From Knoellia subterranea KCTC 19937 (GTDB lineage Bacteria; Actinomycetota; Actinomycetes; Actinomycetales; Dermatophilaceae): 64,000 nt of DNA. Shown piece after piece: positions 17,006-30,635 of this stretch; position 1 is the stretch's first letter, and each line of letters opens with the position of its first letter. The translations under genes and the position numbers were made by a program. A model generated the notes under the pieces. The model worked only from the letters and a program-made list of their open reading frames with translations. It was not told where the DNA came from and did no database searches. Location: assembly GCF_000768685.1 (NCBI RefSeq), contig NZ_AVPK01000002.1, positions 310,001-374,000 on the forward strand, given 5' to 3'.

Positions 17006-17815
17006 TCAGTCGGAGTCGGGTGTCGGCTCGTCTCCGTGCCGCTGCGTCTGCGGGTTGCTCGCTGCCTGCCGCGGGCTGTCGTGGTCCACGGGCGGAACGT
17101 CGTCCGTCGGGTCGTCGTCCGAGAGCAACTGGCCGAGCAGATCACCGTTGATCCGACGGAACGTCCGGCGTGAGCGGGTGCGGTCGAGAACCGCCACCTC
17201 GAGCGACTCCGGGCCGAGCTCACGGTCCGGTCCACCGGCCGGGTCATGGGCCAGGCCGGCAACTGCCAGCTGGAGCGACTGGGCCAGAGTGAGGCCCACC
17301 CGCCACTGCTCGGTGAGCCGCTCCTCGATCTGGTCCGAGGCACCGCCCATCGCCACGAGTCCGCGCTCGTCGGCGACGGAGCCGTCGTAGGTGAGGCGAT
17401 AGATCTGGTCGCTGTCCGGGTCATCACCGACCTCGGCCACGACGATCTCGACCTCATAGGGCTTGGACTCCTGGGTGAAGACCGACCCGAGCGTCTGGGC
17501 GTAGGCGTTGGCCAGGCCGCGCGCCGTGACGTCACTGCGGTCGTAGGAATAGCCCCGCAGGTCGGCGTAGCGCACGCCGGCCACACGCAGGTTCTCGAAC
17601 TCGTTGTACTTGCCGACTGCCGCGAAGGCGATGCGGTCGTAGATCTCACCGATCTTGTGAAGCGTGCGCGAGGGGTTCTCCGCGACGAACGCGATGCCGT
17701 GGTCGTAGCCGAGCACGACGACGGACCGGCCACGGGCGATGCCCTTGCGCGCGAAGTCGGCCCGATCCTTCATGAGTTGCTCGGGCGAGACGTAGAACGG
17801 CATACCGGCGGTCAT
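17006..17815 (-). CDS. prcA: proteasome alpha subunit
   Basis: Forms the outer gating rings of the 20S proteasome. The 269-residue protein has the alpha-type N-terminus [21 protein letters not shown], which serves as the gate, followed by the Ntn-hydrolase sandwich ([30 protein letters not shown]-like helix). The last 50 residues are acidic and disordered. Its ATG overlaps the prcB stop by 4 nt (ATGA), so alpha and beta subunits are translationally coupled for equal output. Confidence 0.97.
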   Translation of the reverse strand: MTAGMPFYVSPEQLMKDRADFARKGIARGRSVVVLGYDHGIAFVAENPSRTLHKIGEIYDRIAFAAVGKYNEFENLRVAGVRYADLRGYSYDRSDVTARGLANAYAQTLGSVFTQESKPYEVEIVVAEVGDDPDSDQIYRLTYDGSVADERGLVAMGGASDQIEERLTEQWRVGLTLAQSLQLAVAGLAHDPAGGPDRELGPESLEVAVLDRTRSRRTFRRINGDLLGQLLSDDDPTDDVPPVDHDSPRQAASNPQTQRHGDEPTPDSD

Positions 17816-18654
17816 GCGGCACCTCCCCCACGTCGGCCACCGGGATTGCCCTGGCGGTCGGCGATGATCGCGTCGACGACCGGTGCGACGCCGTCGTCGG
17901 GGATGAACCGGGCACCGTCGGCGGTGACGAGCGCGACCGTGGGCCAGATGCGCCGACCGACGTCGGGACCGCCGGTCGCGGAGTCGTCGTCGGCCGCGTC
18001 CCAGAGCGCCTCGACGGCAACCCGCACGGCCTCGTCACCCGACATGCCGGGGCGGTAGAGCTTCTTGAGCGCGCCGCGGGCGAAGAGCGACCCGGACCCC
18101 ACGCTGTGGTGGTCGTGCTCCTCGTAGCAGCCCCCGGTCACGTCGTAGGAGAAGATCCTGCCGAGCCCGGCCTGGTGGTCGTAGCCGGCGAAGATGGGGA
18201 CCACGCTCAAACCCTGCATCGCCATCCCGAGGTTGCCGCGGATCATCGAGGCGAGCCGGTTGGCCTTGCCCTCGAGGGACATCAGTGCACCCTCGATCTT
18301 TTCGTAGTGCTCGAGTTCGACCTGGAACAGCCGCACCAGCTCGATGGCCAGACCGGCCGTGCCTGCGATGCCGACCACTGAGAACTCGTCGGTCGCGAAG
18401 ACCTTCTCCATGTCTCGGTTGGCAATGATGTTGCCCATCGTGGCCCGGCGGTCACCGGCCATGAGCACCCCGCCCTCGAAGATCACCGTGACGATCGTCG
18501 TGCCGTGCGGGGCGTCGATGCTCGCGCCCGGCGGCAAACCGCGCCGCGACGGGATGAGGCTCGGCTCGTGCTCGGCGACGAAGTCGGTGAACGACGACGA
18601 ACCCGTCCTGAGGTATGCCGCGGGGAGACCGCCGCCGTCGGCCACCGGTGTCAC
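17812..18654 (-). CDS. prcB: proteasome beta subunit
   Basis: Catalytic subunit of the 20S proteasome. The 280-residue precursor has a propeptide of 51 residues; cleavage after Gly51 in [10 protein letters not shown] exposes Thr52, the catalytic nucleophile. Other core residues are seen in GDRRATMGN (catalytic Asp and Lys-region) and [13 protein letters not shown]. The GTG start at 18654 overlaps the pup stop (GTGA), and the gene end overlaps prcA, so pup-prcB-prcA form one coupled unit. Confidence 0.97.
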   Translation of the reverse strand: MTPVADGGGLPAAYLRTGSSSFTDFVAEHEPSLIPSRRGLPPGASIDAPHGTTIVTVIFEGGVLMAGDRRATMGNIIANRDMEKVFATDEFSVVGIAGTAGLAIELVRLFQVELEHYEKIEGALMSLEGKANRLASMIRGNLGMAMQGLSVVPIFAGYDHQAGLGRIFSYDVTGGCYEEHDHHSVGSGSLFARGALKKLYRPGMSGDEAVRVAVEALWDAADDDSATGGPDVGRRIWPTVALVTADGARFIPDDGVAPVVDAIIADRQGNPGGRRGGGAA

Positions 18655-18839
18655 TGGCCGCCCTTCTGGACGAAGCCGCGGACGAACTCCTCCGCATTGG
18701 TCTCGAGGACACCGTCGATCTCGTCGAGGATGTCGTCGATGTCGGTGTCGGCCACCTGGGCCGCAGGTGCTGCGGGCGCGGGAGTGTCGTCCGGTCCGTC
18801 GTCACGTCGCCCCGGCTTGATCTGTTCCTGGCCGGCCAT
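18651..18839 (-). CDS. pup: prokaryotic ubiquitin-like protein Pup
   Basis: A 62-residue protein tag for degradation. It is largely disordered and acidic, with the conserved C-terminal half ([20 protein letters not shown]) and the terminal GGQ. The last residue is glutamine, so Dop must deamidate it to glutamate before PafA can ligate it. The ATG at 18839 has GAGGAGG upstream. A longer open frame to 19349 is only the shadow of dop. Confidence 0.97.
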   Translation of the reverse strand: MAGQEQIKPGRRDDGPDDTPAPAAPAAQVADTDIDDILDEIDGVLETNAEEFVRGFVQKGGQ

Positions 18840-18891
18840 GGGCTCCTCCTCGGGTCGCGACGGCACCGACGCGGTGCCTGTGACTGCGAGC

Positions 18892-20418
18892 CTAGTCCGA
18901 GCCCCTGTCCGCGGCGGCGAGCGACTCGAGCAGCGACCGGATGTCGGACGCTCCATCGACGAGGTCGCCCACGGCGTCCTTGGTGCCGCGGAGTGGCTCG
19001 AGGATGGGAATCCGCTGCAACGAGCGCTCCCCCGGCACTTCGACGACGACCGAGTCCCACGAGGCCGCGACGACCGAGTCCGGGAACTTGCGCAGGCAGG
19101 CACCACGGAACCAGGCGCGCGTGTCCTCAGGGGCCGCGTCCATGGCCGCTGCCGCCTCGGCCTCGGGCACGAGCACCTCGACCCGATCAGTGGCGGCCAT
19201 GCGGTTCGCGAGCCCGCGATCGGCGCGCACGTCCGACCATTGGATGTCGACCGCCTTGAGTCGCGGGTCGCCCCAACCGAGCGAGTCGCGCTCGCGGTAG
19301 CCCTCGAGGACGGACAGTTTGGCCACCCAGTCGACCCAACGACGGGCATCCATCGGGTCGCCCTCGAGCGCCGTGAGCACCCGGTCCCACCAGCCGAGAA
19401 CCTCGACGGTCGACTCGTCGACGTCGCTCCCCCACTTGTCGTCGACGTAGGCCGCGGCGAGTTCGTGGAAGGTTCGCAGGAGTTCGACGGGGCGGATGGA
19501 GCGACCGTCGGTGAGTTCGATCGTGGAGCGCAGCGTCGGGTCGTGACTCACCGCCTGCAGCGTCTTGACCGGCGCGCGGACACCGAGGTCCTGGGTGAAC
19601 GCGTCGTCCTCGATCATGGCGAGCACGAGCGAAGTCGAGCCCATCTTGACGAGGTTCGCGACGTCGCAGTGGTTCGCGTCGCCGAGGATGACGTGCAGCC
19701 GGCGGTAGAGGTCGGCCACGGCGTGCGGCTCGTCCCGGGTGTTGATGATCGGGCGCTTGAGTGTCGTCTCGAGCCCCACCTCGGCCTCGAAGAAGTCGCT
19801 CCGCTGCGCGATCTGGTAGCCGGTCGTGCGCGAGTCGACACCGATGCCGACCCGACCCGACCCGCACATCACCTGTCGCACGACGAAGAAGGGCGTGAGC
19901 TGGGCGATGATCCGCGCGAACGGCGTCCGGCGCGACATGAGGTAGTTCTCGTGGGTGCCGTAGGACGCACCCTTGCCGTCGGTGTTGTTCTTGTAGAGGT
20001 TGACCCCGGGAGGGACGGTCGCGAGCCGCTGCACGGCCTCCCGCATGACGAGCTCGCCCGCCTTGTCCCAGACGACGGCGTCACGAGGGGTGGTCACCTC
20101 GGGCGAGGAGTACTCCGGGTGCGCGTGATCGACGTAGAGCCGGGCTCCGTTGGTCAGGACGACGTTGGCCATCGTCGGGTCCTCGACGTCGGTGAGCTGG
20201 CTCGGGTGCGCCACGCCGCGACCCATGTCGAAGCCGCGCGCGTCGCGCAGAGGTGCCTCGTCGGCGTAGTCCCAGGACGCCTGGGCTGGTCGGATCCCCC
20301 GACTCGCGGCATACGTCGTGACGACGTCCCCCGACAGGACCATGGGGTTGGCCCCCGGCTGCCCCGGCACCGAGATGCCGTACTCCGTCTCGATTCCCAT
20401 GACCCGGCGCACTGACAT
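18892..20418 (-). CDS. dop: Pup deamidase/depupylase Dop
   Basis: Converts the C-terminal Gln of Pup to Glu and also removes Pup from substrates. The 508-residue enzyme is a PafA paralogue: it begins [20 protein letters not shown], then has the Dop-specific insert after the first strand (about residues 38-80), and shares [34 protein letters not shown] and [18 protein letters not shown] with PafA. Lies directly upstream of pup with a 52-nt gap holding the pup ribosome binding site. Starts a few bases after a sequence TTGGCTAGC that may contain the promoter, which I could not pin down. Confidence 0.96.
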   Translation of the reverse strand: MSVRRVMGIETEYGISVPGQPGANPMVLSGDVVTTYAASRGIRPAQASWDYADEAPLRDARGFDMGRGVAHPSQLTDVEDPTMANVVLTNGARLYVDHAHPEYSSPEVTTPRDAVVWDKAGELVMREAVQRLATVPPGVNLYKNNTDGKGASYGTHENYLMSRRTPFARIIAQLTPFFVVRQVMCGSGRVGIGVDSRTTGYQIAQRSDFFEAEVGLETTLKRPIINTRDEPHAVADLYRRLHVILGDANHCDVANLVKMGSTSLVLAMIEDDAFTQDLGVRAPVKTLQAVSHDPTLRSTIELTDGRSIRPVELLRTFHELAAAYVDDKWGSDVDESTVEVLGWWDRVLTALEGDPMDARRWVDWVAKLSVLEGYRERDSLGWGDPRLKAVDIQWSDVRADRGLANRMAATDRVEVLVPEAEAAAAMDAAPEDTRAWFRGACLRKFPDSVVAASWDSVVVEVPGERSLQRIPILEPLRGTKDAVGDLVDGASDIRSLLESLAAADRGSD

Positions 20419-20455
20419 GGCTGCTAGCCAACCACGTCACCGGCATACTCCCGGC

Positions 20456-21424
20456 ATGCGCTCCTACCGTGGGATGTCCCCGCTCACCACTGCGGTCGTC
20501 GCCGTCATCGACCGGATGCGGGTTCCGGTCGAGCAACAGGACGACGAGCAGCGGCAGCGCTCGCGGTCCGAGGTCTATCCGCGGCGTCCCCCGCACTCGT
20601 GGGTGACGGGCCGTGTCGACCCCGCCGTCGGGATCTCCTTCGGCACGGCGCCGGCGCGCGACGGATGGGACATCCCGCTGCGCCTCTATCGTCCAAGAGC
20701 GTTGCGGGACAGCAGAACTGACGTTCCGGTCATCGTCTACTTCCACGGCGGCGGGTGGGTCCAGGGCAATGTCGTCAATTACGACCCGCTGTGCACGCAC
20801 CTCGCCGCCGAGGTGGGTGCCGTTGTTGTGAGCGTCGACTACCGCAAGGCGCCCGAACACCCGGCACCCACAGCGGTTCACGACGCCGTCGATGCGACGA
20901 CGTGGGTCGCGGCCCAGTCGGACGTCCTGCGCGCCGACGCGCACCGACTCGCCGTGTGCGGCGACTCCGCCGGGGGCCACCTCGCCGCCGTCGTCGCCCA
21001 GGTCGTGGCCGGAAGCGGTGCCGACTGGATCCGGCACCAGGCGCTGATCTATCCGGCCGTCGACCTCACGATGCAGTCCCCGTCGATCGAGGAGCACGCG
21101 GACGCGCCCATCCTCACCAAGACGTCCATCCTCGAATTCAGGGAGTTGTATGCCGGTGGGCAGGATTTCCGGGACCCGCTCAACTCACCGTTGTTCGGCT
21201 CCCTTGAAGGCCTCCCGCCGACGCTGATCCAGACCGCGGACCTCGACCCCATCCGCGATGACGGTGCCCGCTATGCGGAGGCGCTGCGCTCCGCGGGGGT
21301 GAGCACCCGGCATACGAACTATCTCGGTGTGCCACACGGCTTCGCGAGCTTCCCGGGCGCCTGCGCGGCCGGCCGCCAGCACCGGTGGGAGCTCGTGAGT
21401 GAACTCCGCCGTCACCTGACCTGA
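20456..21424 (+). CDS. alpha/beta hydrolase, hormone-sensitive-lipase (HSL) family
   Basis: A 322-residue esterase or lipase. It has the HSL oxyanion motif YFHGGGW, the nucleophile elbow GDSAGG, and Asp and His of the triad in QTADLDPIRDDG and GVPHGF. No signal peptide, so it is cytoplasmic. The ATG at 20456 is placed by CATACT (20444-20449) 6 nt upstream; that -10 lies inside a copy of the recurrent octamer. The reading frame before this ATG overlaps dop antisense and is not coding. Natural substrate unknown. Confidence 0.9.
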   Translation: MRSYRGMSPLTTAVVAVIDRMRVPVEQQDDEQRQRSRSEVYPRRPPHSWVTGRVDPAVGISFGTAPARDGWDIPLRLYRPRALRDSRTDVPVIVYFHGGGWVQGNVVNYDPLCTHLAAEVGAVVVSVDYRKAPEHPAPTAVHDAVDATTWVAAQSDVLRADAHRLAVCGDSAGGHLAAVVAQVVAGSGADWIRHQALIYPAVDLTMQSPSIEEHADAPILTKTSILEFRELYAGGQDFRDPLNSPLFGSLEGLPPTLIQTADLDPIRDDGARYAEALRSAGVSTRHTNYLGVPHGFASFPGACAAGRQHRWELVSELRRHLT

Positions 21425-21433
21425 GCTCTGCCC

Positions 21434-21439
21434 TAGGGT
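21434..21439 (+). promoter_or_regulatory. -10 TAGGGT of the PRPP synthetase gene
   Basis: TAGGGT is followed by 7 nt and the ATG at 21447. It sits 9 nt after the hydrolase stop, so the synthetase gene has its own leaderless promoter. Confidence 0.6.
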
Positions 21440-21446
21440 CGACCCC

Positions 21447-22436
21447 ATGCGCGAGATCGTCGTCTTCTCCGGTAGCGCCCACCCCGCCCTCGCCCAACAG
21501 ATCTGTGACCAGCTGGGGGTACCCCTGTCCGGGACGGACATCAAGCGATTCAGCAACGACTGCCTCCAGGCACAGCTGCTCGCGAACTGCCGGCAGCGCG
21601 ACGTCTACATCGTCCAGCCGCTCGTGCCTCCCACGCAGGAGCACCTCATGGAGCTGCTCCTCATGATCGACGCGGCGCGGGGTGCGTCAGCCGCGCAGAT
21701 CACCGCGGTCATCCCGCACTTCGCGTATGCGCGCTCGGACAAGAAGGACGCATCCCGCATCTCCCTCGGCGGTCGACTCGTGGCCGATCTCATCCACACC
21801 GCCGGCGCTCATCGCGTCCTCACCATGAACCTGCACGCGCCGCAGGTTCACGGGTTCTTCTCGGTTCCGGTCGACCACCTCACAGCGCTCGGGGTCCTCG
21901 CCGACCACTTCCGCGGGACCGACCTCACGAACTCCGTCGTCGTCTCCCCCGACCTCGGCAACGCCAAGGAAGCCACACAGTTCTCACGGCTCCTGGGCCT
22001 GCCCGTGGCCGCCGGCAGCAAGCAGCGCAAGTCCGACGACAAGGTCGTCATCGACTCCATCGTCGGCGACGTGCGCGGCAAGCGGGCCATCGTCCTCGAC
22101 GACGAGATCGCCACCGGCGGCTCCATCATCGAACTCCTCGACAAGCTCGGCGAGTTCGGTGTCACCGAGGCAGCCGTCGCGTGCACGCACGGGCTGTTCG
22201 CCGGGCGGGCCGTCGAACGGCTGCGCGACCACCCGATGGTCACCCAGGTCGTCACGACGGACACGGTGCCGGCGCCGAACGGATGGCCGGAGCTCCAGGT
22301 GCGGACGGTGTCCGGCCTCTTCGCCGAGGCGATCACGCGCATCCACGAGGGCGAGTCGGTGAGCATCCTCTTCGACGGGGTCGACCCGACGCACGCCCCG
22401 CCCCAGGCTTCGCTCTTCGACAAGGTGGGTGGCTGA
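21447..22436 (+). CDS. prs: ribose-phosphate pyrophosphokinase (PRPP synthetase) paralogue
   Basis: Predicted to make PRPP from ribose 5-phosphate and ATP, for nucleotides, His, Trp and NAD. The 329-residue protein has the N-terminal VVFSGSAHPALAQ and the PRPP-binding loop VVLDDEIATGGSI. Two places differ from classical PrsA: the metal/ribose loop reads VVSPDLGNAKEATQF rather than SPDxGG-type, and the catalytic flexible loop reads AAGSKQRKSDDKVV rather than the usual DKRR form. It may be a second, specialised paralogue with different regulation or phosphate donor. Lies between the esterase and DUF3054 genes, inside the proteasome locus. Confidence 0.82.
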   Translation: MREIVVFSGSAHPALAQQICDQLGVPLSGTDIKRFSNDCLQAQLLANCRQRDVYIVQPLVPPTQEHLMELLLMIDAARGASAAQITAVIPHFAYARSDKKDASRISLGGRLVADLIHTAGAHRVLTMNLHAPQVHGFFSVPVDHLTALGVLADHFRGTDLTNSVVVSPDLGNAKEATQFSRLLGLPVAAGSKQRKSDDKVVIDSIVGDVRGKRAIVLDDEIATGGSIIELLDKLGEFGVTEAAVACTHGLFAGRAVERLRDHPMVTQVVTTDTVPAPNGWPELQVRTVSGLFAEAITRIHEGESVSILFDGVDPTHAPPQASLFDKVGG

Positions 22437-22437
22437 C

Positions 22438-22791
22438 GTGTCGCGCATGGTTGCACCGTTGCTCGACGTGCTGGTCGTGCTGGTCTTCGCGTTGGTGGGG
22501 CGACGCTCCCACGCGCACGGGATCACGCTGGGCGGGGTGCTCGAGACGGCGGCGCCGTTCCTGTGTGGCACGGCCGCTGGGTGGTTGCTCGCGTCGTTGG
22601 CCTTGGACAGCTCGCCGCGGTCGTGGCAGTTCGGGGCGGTCGTCGTGGCGGCGACCGTGGTCGTGGGGATGCTCCTGCGAAGGCTCGCGGCGGCGGGCAC
22701 GGCCCCGTCGTTCATCGTCGTGGCGACGGTCTTCCTCACCGTGACACTGCTCGGCTGGCGGCTCGTCGCCCGCGCCCTCTCCTCCGACTGA
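22438..22791 (+). CDS. DUF3054 family membrane protein
   Basis: A 117-residue integral membrane protein with four predicted helices (about residues 5-20, 30-53, 62-82 and 88-110). It fits DUF3054, a family of unknown function common in actinobacteria. Possible starts are GTG 22429 (inside prs), GTG 22438 and ATG 22447; 22438 is preferred because AAGG lies a suitable distance upstream and it follows the prs stop closely. Cotranscribed with prs. A run of three hairpins follows. Confidence 0.75.
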   Translation: MSRMVAPLLDVLVVLVFALVGRRSHAHGITLGGVLETAAPFLCGTAAGWLLASLALDSSPRSWQFGAVVVAATVVVGMLLRRLAAAGTAPSFIVVATVFLTVTLLGWRLVARALSSD

Positions 22792-22811
22792 CGGGTGACG
22801 AGAGGCCTGCT

Positions 22812-22879
22812 GGTCGAGCGGTTTGCTCGACCGTCCTGATGACCCATTGATCATCAGGACGATGACCCACAGGTCATCG
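22812..22879. terminator. three hairpins in tandem between DUF3054 gene and mpa
   Basis: Three back-to-back inverted repeats: 22812-22819 with 22825-22832 (8 bp), 22832-22842 with 22851-22861 (11 bp), and 22860-22867 with 22872-22879 (8 bp). The arms of neighbours share one or two bases. The region lies between convergent genes and fills nearly all of the 108-bp gap, so it is likely a two-way terminator or RNA-stability element. Confidence 0.7.
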
Positions 22880-22899
22880 AGCCTTGCGGGACCCCCGGG

Positions 22900-24564
22900 T
22901 CAGAGGTACTGGCCGGTGTTGGCGATCGTGGAGATCGAGCGGCCCGGCTCGTTGCCCTCCTTGGTCTTGATGAGCGTGCGGATGTAGACGATCCGCTCGC
23001 CCTTCTTGCCGGAGATGCGCGCCCAGTCGTCCGGGTTCGTCGTGTTGGGCAGGTCCTCGTTCTCCTTGAACTCGTCGACGACGCTCTGGAGCAGGTGGTC
23101 GACGCGCAGACCGCGCTGATCGGTGGTGAGGAAGTCCTTGATCGCCATCTTCTTCGCGCGGTCGACGATGTTCTGGATCATCGCGCCACTGTTGAAGTCC
23201 TTGAAGTAGAGAACTTCCTTGTCGCCGCCGGCGTACGTGACCTCGAGGAACTCGTTCTCCTCGTCCTCGGTGTACATGCGGGTCACGACAGCCTCGGTCA
23301 TGGCCTGCACCGTTGCCTCGGGTGACCCGCCATTCACCGCGAGGTCATCGGCGTGCAGCGGGAGGTCGGCCGTGAGGTACTTGGCGAAGATCTCGGTCGC
23401 GGCCTGGGCGTCGGGTCGCTCGATCTTGATCTTCACGTCGAGGCGACCGGGCCGCAGGATGGCCGGGTCGATCATGTCCTCACGGTTGCTCGCACCGATG
23501 ACGATGACGTTCTCGAGGCCCTCGACCCCGTCGATCTCACTGAGGAGCTGGGGCACGATCGTCGTCTCGACATCGCTCGAGACCCCGGATCCACGGGTGC
23601 GGAACAGCGAGTCCATCTCGTCGAAGAACACGACGACCGGGAAGCCTTCCGAGGACTTCTCACGAGCCCGCTGGAAGATGAGGCGGATGTGCCGCTCGGT
23701 CTCACCGACGTACTTGTTGAGCAGCTCCGGACCCTTGATATTGAGGAAGTAGCTCTTGCCCGGCTCGCGCCCCTCCTTCTCGGCGATCTTGCGCGACAGC
23801 GACGCGGCCACGGCCTTGGCGATCATCGTCTTGCCGCAGCCGGGAGGGCCGTAGAGGAGTACGCCCTTGGGCGCCTTGAGGTGGTGCTCGGTGAACAGGT
23901 CGGGGTGCAGGTAGGGCAGCTCGACCGCATCGCGGATGAGTTCGATCTGATTGCCGAGGCCACCAATGTCGTCGTAGGCGATGTCCGGGACCTCCTCCAG
24001 GACGAGATCCGCAACTTCCGCCTTGGGGATCTGCTCGTAGACGAAGGCCGAGCGCGGCTCGAGCAGGAGCGCGTCGCCGACGCGCAACCGGACGTCCTTG
24101 AGGGAGGCGGCCACGCGGCAAACGCGCTCCTCGTCGCCGCGGGACAGGACGAGCACGCGATCCTCGTCGAGGATCTCCTTGAGCAGGACGAGCTCGCCGG
24201 CACGCTCGAAACCGTGCACGGCCACGACGTTCATGGCCTCGTTGAGCATGACCTCACGGCCGACCTCGATCTCACCCGGCTCGATCGTCGGACTGACGGC
24301 CACATGCATCTTGCGTCCGCCCGTGAGGACGTCCACGGTCTTGTCCTCGTAGGTCTCGACGACGACGCCGAAGCCCGACGGGGGCTGCCCGAGCCGGTCG
24401 ACCTCGGACTTGAGCGTGACGATCTGCTCGCGGGCGTCGCGAAGCGTCCGCACGAGGCGCTCGTTCTGCGCCGAGACGGTGTTGACCTGCGAGCGCAGAT
24501 CGGTGACCGTGCCCTCGAGTCGGCGCAGCGCGGCGCTGTCGGAGGAAGTGGGGTGTTCGGTCAT
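22900..24564 (-). CDS. mpa: proteasome-associated ATPase Mpa/ARC
   Basis: Hexameric AAA+ unfoldase that recognises Pup and feeds substrates to the 20S proteasome. The 554-residue protein has an N-terminal coiled coil (about residues 10-60) that binds Pup, an OB-fold interdomain, Walker A GPPGCGKT near 240, Walker [12 protein letters not shown] near 313, and the C-terminal GQYL motif that docks into the alpha ring and opens the gate. AGGAGG precedes the ATG. The next gene upstream is trmI, 33 nt away, a conserved arrangement. It is separated from dop by three plus-strand genes. Confidence 0.97.
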   Translation of the reverse strand: MTEHPTSSDSAALRRLEGTVTDLRSQVNTVSAQNERLVRTLRDAREQIVTLKSEVDRLGQPPSGFGVVVETYEDKTVDVLTGGRKMHVAVSPTIEPGEIEVGREVMLNEAMNVVAVHGFERAGELVLLKEILDEDRVLVLSRGDEERVCRVAASLKDVRLRVGDALLLEPRSAFVYEQIPKAEVADLVLEEVPDIAYDDIGGLGNQIELIRDAVELPYLHPDLFTEHHLKAPKGVLLYGPPGCGKTMIAKAVAASLSRKIAEKEGREPGKSYFLNIKGPELLNKYVGETERHIRLIFQRAREKSSEGFPVVVFFDEMDSLFRTRGSGVSSDVETTIVPQLLSEIDGVEGLENVIVIGASNREDMIDPAILRPGRLDVKIKIERPDAQAATEIFAKYLTADLPLHADDLAVNGGSPEATVQAMTEAVVTRMYTEDEENEFLEVTYAGGDKEVLYFKDFNSGAMIQNIVDRAKKMAIKDFLTTDQRGLRVDHLLQSVVDEFKENEDLPNTTNPDDWARISGKKGERIVYIRTLIKTKEGNEPGRSISTIANTGQYL

Positions 24565-24597
24565 CGTTGCCTCCTGGGCTCGGCGGACACCTCCACG

Positions 24598-25599
24598 CTA
24601 ACCCGTGACGCTGCGACGCACCTTCCTGACTCGCTTGTCGGACGGAATGCGTTCCCCGATGGCTTCCGGGGTCCACTCGGCGTCGTCCGCCCCCGGCAGC
24701 GGCTCACCCGGACGCACGTCGGTGTCCTCCGTGCCTTCATAGCCCTTGCCGGGCCGGCGCTTGCGCAGCGGCGGTGTGACACCGGGAGCGAGACGACGCG
24801 TCGTGATGAGGAAGCCCGTGTGGCCGTGCATGCGGTGCTGTGGACGCACGGCCAGGCCCTCGAGGTGCCAGCCGCGCACCAGCGACTCCCAGGCCGACGG
24901 CTCGGTCCAGTTGCCGGCGTCGCGCATCGCCTCGGCCACCTTGGACAGCTGGGTCGCCGTGGCGACGTAACAGATCAGGACGCCACCCGGCGCCAGAGCC
25001 TCACCCACGACGTCGAGGCACTCCCAGGGCGCCAGCATGTCGAGGACGACGCGGTCGACCGTGCCCGGTTCGACGTGCTCCGGCAGCGCCTCGACGAGGT
25101 CTCCGACGGTCACGGTCCACGCCGGGTGGTCCTCACCGAAGTAGGTCCGTGCATTGGCCCTGGCGATGTCGGCGAAGTCTTCACGGCGTTCGAACGAGTG
25201 CAGCCGCCCGGTCTCCCCCACCGCCCGCAGCAACGACATCGACAGGGCACCCGACCCGACGCCTGCCTCGACCACCACCGCGCCCGGGAAGATGTCGGCC
25301 ATGGTGACGATCTGGCCGGCGTCCTTGGGATAGACCACTGCGGCGCCACGCGGCATCGACATCACGTAGTCGGACAGCAACGGCCGCAGGGCGAGGTACT
25401 CGAATCCCGCCGTGTTCGTGACCGTCGATCCGTCGGGCGCACCGATCAGGTCGTCGTGCTGCAGGTAGCCCCGGTGGGTGTGGAACTGCTTCCCCGCTCC
25501 CAGGGTGATGGTGTGGAGGCGGCCCTTGGCGTCCGTGAGCTGCACCCGCTCACCTTCGGCAAAGGGTCCACGTCGAAGGTCGGCACCGGTCGCACTCAT
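24598..25599 (-). CDS. trmI: tRNA (adenine-N1-)-methyltransferase TrmI
   Basis: Methylates A58 of the T loop of tRNA with S-adenosylmethionine, stabilising tRNA. The 333-residue Rossmann methyltransferase shows the N-terminal domain (GERVQLTDAKGRLHTI), motif I VVEAGVGSGALSM near residue 112, DRVVLDMLAPWE (the catalytic Asp region) near 182 and VLICYVATATQLS. A basic and disordered C-terminal extension of about 60 residues follows. It sits just upstream of mpa, as in mycobacteria, so the two may share a transcript. Confidence 0.93.
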   Translation of the reverse strand: MSATGADLRRGPFAEGERVQLTDAKGRLHTITLGAGKQFHTHRGYLQHDDLIGAPDGSTVTNTAGFEYLALRPLLSDYVMSMPRGAAVVYPKDAGQIVTMADIFPGAVVVEAGVGSGALSMSLLRAVGETGRLHSFERREDFADIARANARTYFGEDHPAWTVTVGDLVEALPEHVEPGTVDRVVLDMLAPWECLDVVGEALAPGGVLICYVATATQLSKVAEAMRDAGNWTEPSAWESLVRGWHLEGLAVRPQHRMHGHTGFLITTRRLAPGVTPPLRKRRPGKGYEGTEDTDVRPGEPLPGADDAEWTPEAIGERIPSDKRVRKVRRSVTG

Positions 25600-25610
25600 G
25601 GGCGGTGAGT

Positions 25611-26711
25611 CTAGTTGGCCCCAATGGCCGCGTTGACCGCCTCGACGGTGACCAACCCGAGCACGCGCCCGGCCTCGGTCGCCACGACGATCGGACTGCC
25701 GGACAACTGGATCGCCGTCACCACGGACGTGAGGTCCTCATCGCGAGTCGTGGGCGCGATCCACCCGTCCGGCTGGACGCGCGCGAGCGCCGTCACGGGC
25801 GTCACGCCCCAGCGGTCGCGGGGCACGGTCTGGGCGTCCTCGGGGAGCACGAGGGACGTGGGCCGTCCGTCCGGGTCGACCACCACGGCCAGGCCGCCGG
25901 TAGCGGCAGCGGCCTCGAGCACGTCGCCCGGACCGAGGACCGGTACCGGTCGCACGACCTGGGCCACGGTGCCGCGCGCCAGCATCTCGCGGGCCTGGCC
26001 GGTCCGGATCGCGGCGGTCGCGCCCTGCCACATGAACGCCCCGATGAGGCCCATCCACAGGATGGAGGTGAGGGACGGACTGTTGCCGGCCAGGAGCGGT
26101 CGGACGACGAACCACAGCACGACGGCGAGCGTGACCACCCGCCCGGTCCAGCCCGCGGCGATGAGTCCCTTCTCGCGCCGTCCCGTGATGCGCCAGACGA
26201 GGGCGTCGACGAGCTGCCCGCCGTCGAGGGGCAGTCCCGGCAGGAGGTTGAACACCGCGAGGAGGAAGTTCACGAAGGCGATTCCATAGAGGATCTGACC
26301 CGGAATGCCTGTCCCCACCACGAGGGACGCAACCCAGGCCACCCCCGCGAGTGCGAGGTTCGCGACGGGGCCCACGACCGCGATCGCCGCGGCTTTTCCC
26401 GGTGTCGACAAACGCGCGTCGTATGCCGTGTGCCCACCCCACAGGTCGGCCACCACTCGGTGGACCGGGAGCCCCATCCCCCGGGCCATCCCGGCGTGCG
26501 CCCCCTCGTGGACGAGAACCGAGATCAGGAGCGAGACGGCATACGCGACACCGACGCCGTAGGCGGCGGCTCCCCCGTCCGGGGAGCTGCTGCCCACGAG
26601 GTAGGTGATGACGGCGGCGAGGATCAGCCAGCTGGCACCGATCTGGATCGGGACGCCACCGACCCGCGCGATGACGAATCCCGTCGAGTGCGTCTCATTG
26701 GCTTCGGCCAC
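25611..26711 (-). CDS. M50 site-2 protease family membrane metalloprotease with CBS domains
   Basis: A zinc protease within the membrane. The 366-residue protein has the HEGAH metal motif at residues 68-72 in a membrane helix and the second ligand region [12 protein letters not shown] near 190, with about six helices. Two CBS-like domains fill the C-terminal third (about 245-366), as in Rv2625c-like proteases. These might sense nucleotides. The GTG start at 26711 is 6 nt after TAGGGT on the minus strand. Divergent from metH, next to trmI. Confidence 0.9.
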   Translation of the reverse strand: MAEANETHSTGFVIARVGGVPIQIGASWLILAAVITYLVGSSSPDGGAAAYGVGVAYAVSLLISVLVHEGAHAGMARGMGLPVHRVVADLWGGHTAYDARLSTPGKAAAIAVVGPVANLALAGVAWVASLVVGTGIPGQILYGIAFVNFLLAVFNLLPGLPLDGGQLVDALVWRITGRREKGLIAAGWTGRVVTLAVVLWFVVRPLLAGNSPSLTSILWMGLIGAFMWQGATAAIRTGQAREMLARGTVAQVVRPVPVLGPGDVLEAAAATGGLAVVVDPDGRPTSLVLPEDAQTVPRDRWGVTPVTALARVQPDGWIAPTTRDEDLTSVVTAIQLSGSPIVVATEAGRVLGLVTVEAVNAAIGAN

Positions 26712-26717
26712 GCGGCG

Positions 26718-26742
26718 ACCCTACACAGCACGACGGCATACT
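26718..26742. promoter_or_regulatory. divergent leaderless promoters of the M50 protease gene and metH
   Basis: The complement of 26718-26723 is TAGGGT, 6 nt before the protease GTG. CATACT at 26737-26742 is 7 nt before the metH GTG and is part of a recurrent octamer copy. The gap between genes is only 38 bp, so there is no room for a cobalamin or SAM riboswitch in front of metH. Confidence 0.55.
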
Positions 26743-26749
26743 GGGCCGG

Positions 26750-30577
<3,828 letters not shown>

Positions 30578-30617
30578 CCGTCCGGACCGCTCACGGACGG
30601 AATCCGGTATGCCGTCC
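30578..30617. terminator. hairpins between metH and the MarR gene
   Basis: CCGTCCG (30578-30584) pairs with CGGACGG (30594-30600), which can alternatively pair with a second CCGTCCG at 30611-30617. The element directly follows the metH stop, in a 58-bp gap between convergent genes, and contains one octamer copy at 30607. Confidence 0.6.
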
Positions 30618-30635
30618 GCCCACCTCGCTCGATCG

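Noticed and set aside
22812-22879. attachment site or mobile element end
   Set aside because: No integrase, transposase or target duplication is near; hairpins between convergent genes are better explained as terminators.
26712-26749. cobalamin or SAM riboswitch before metH
   Set aside because: The gap is only 38 bp and already filled by two promoters, too short for any known riboswitch.
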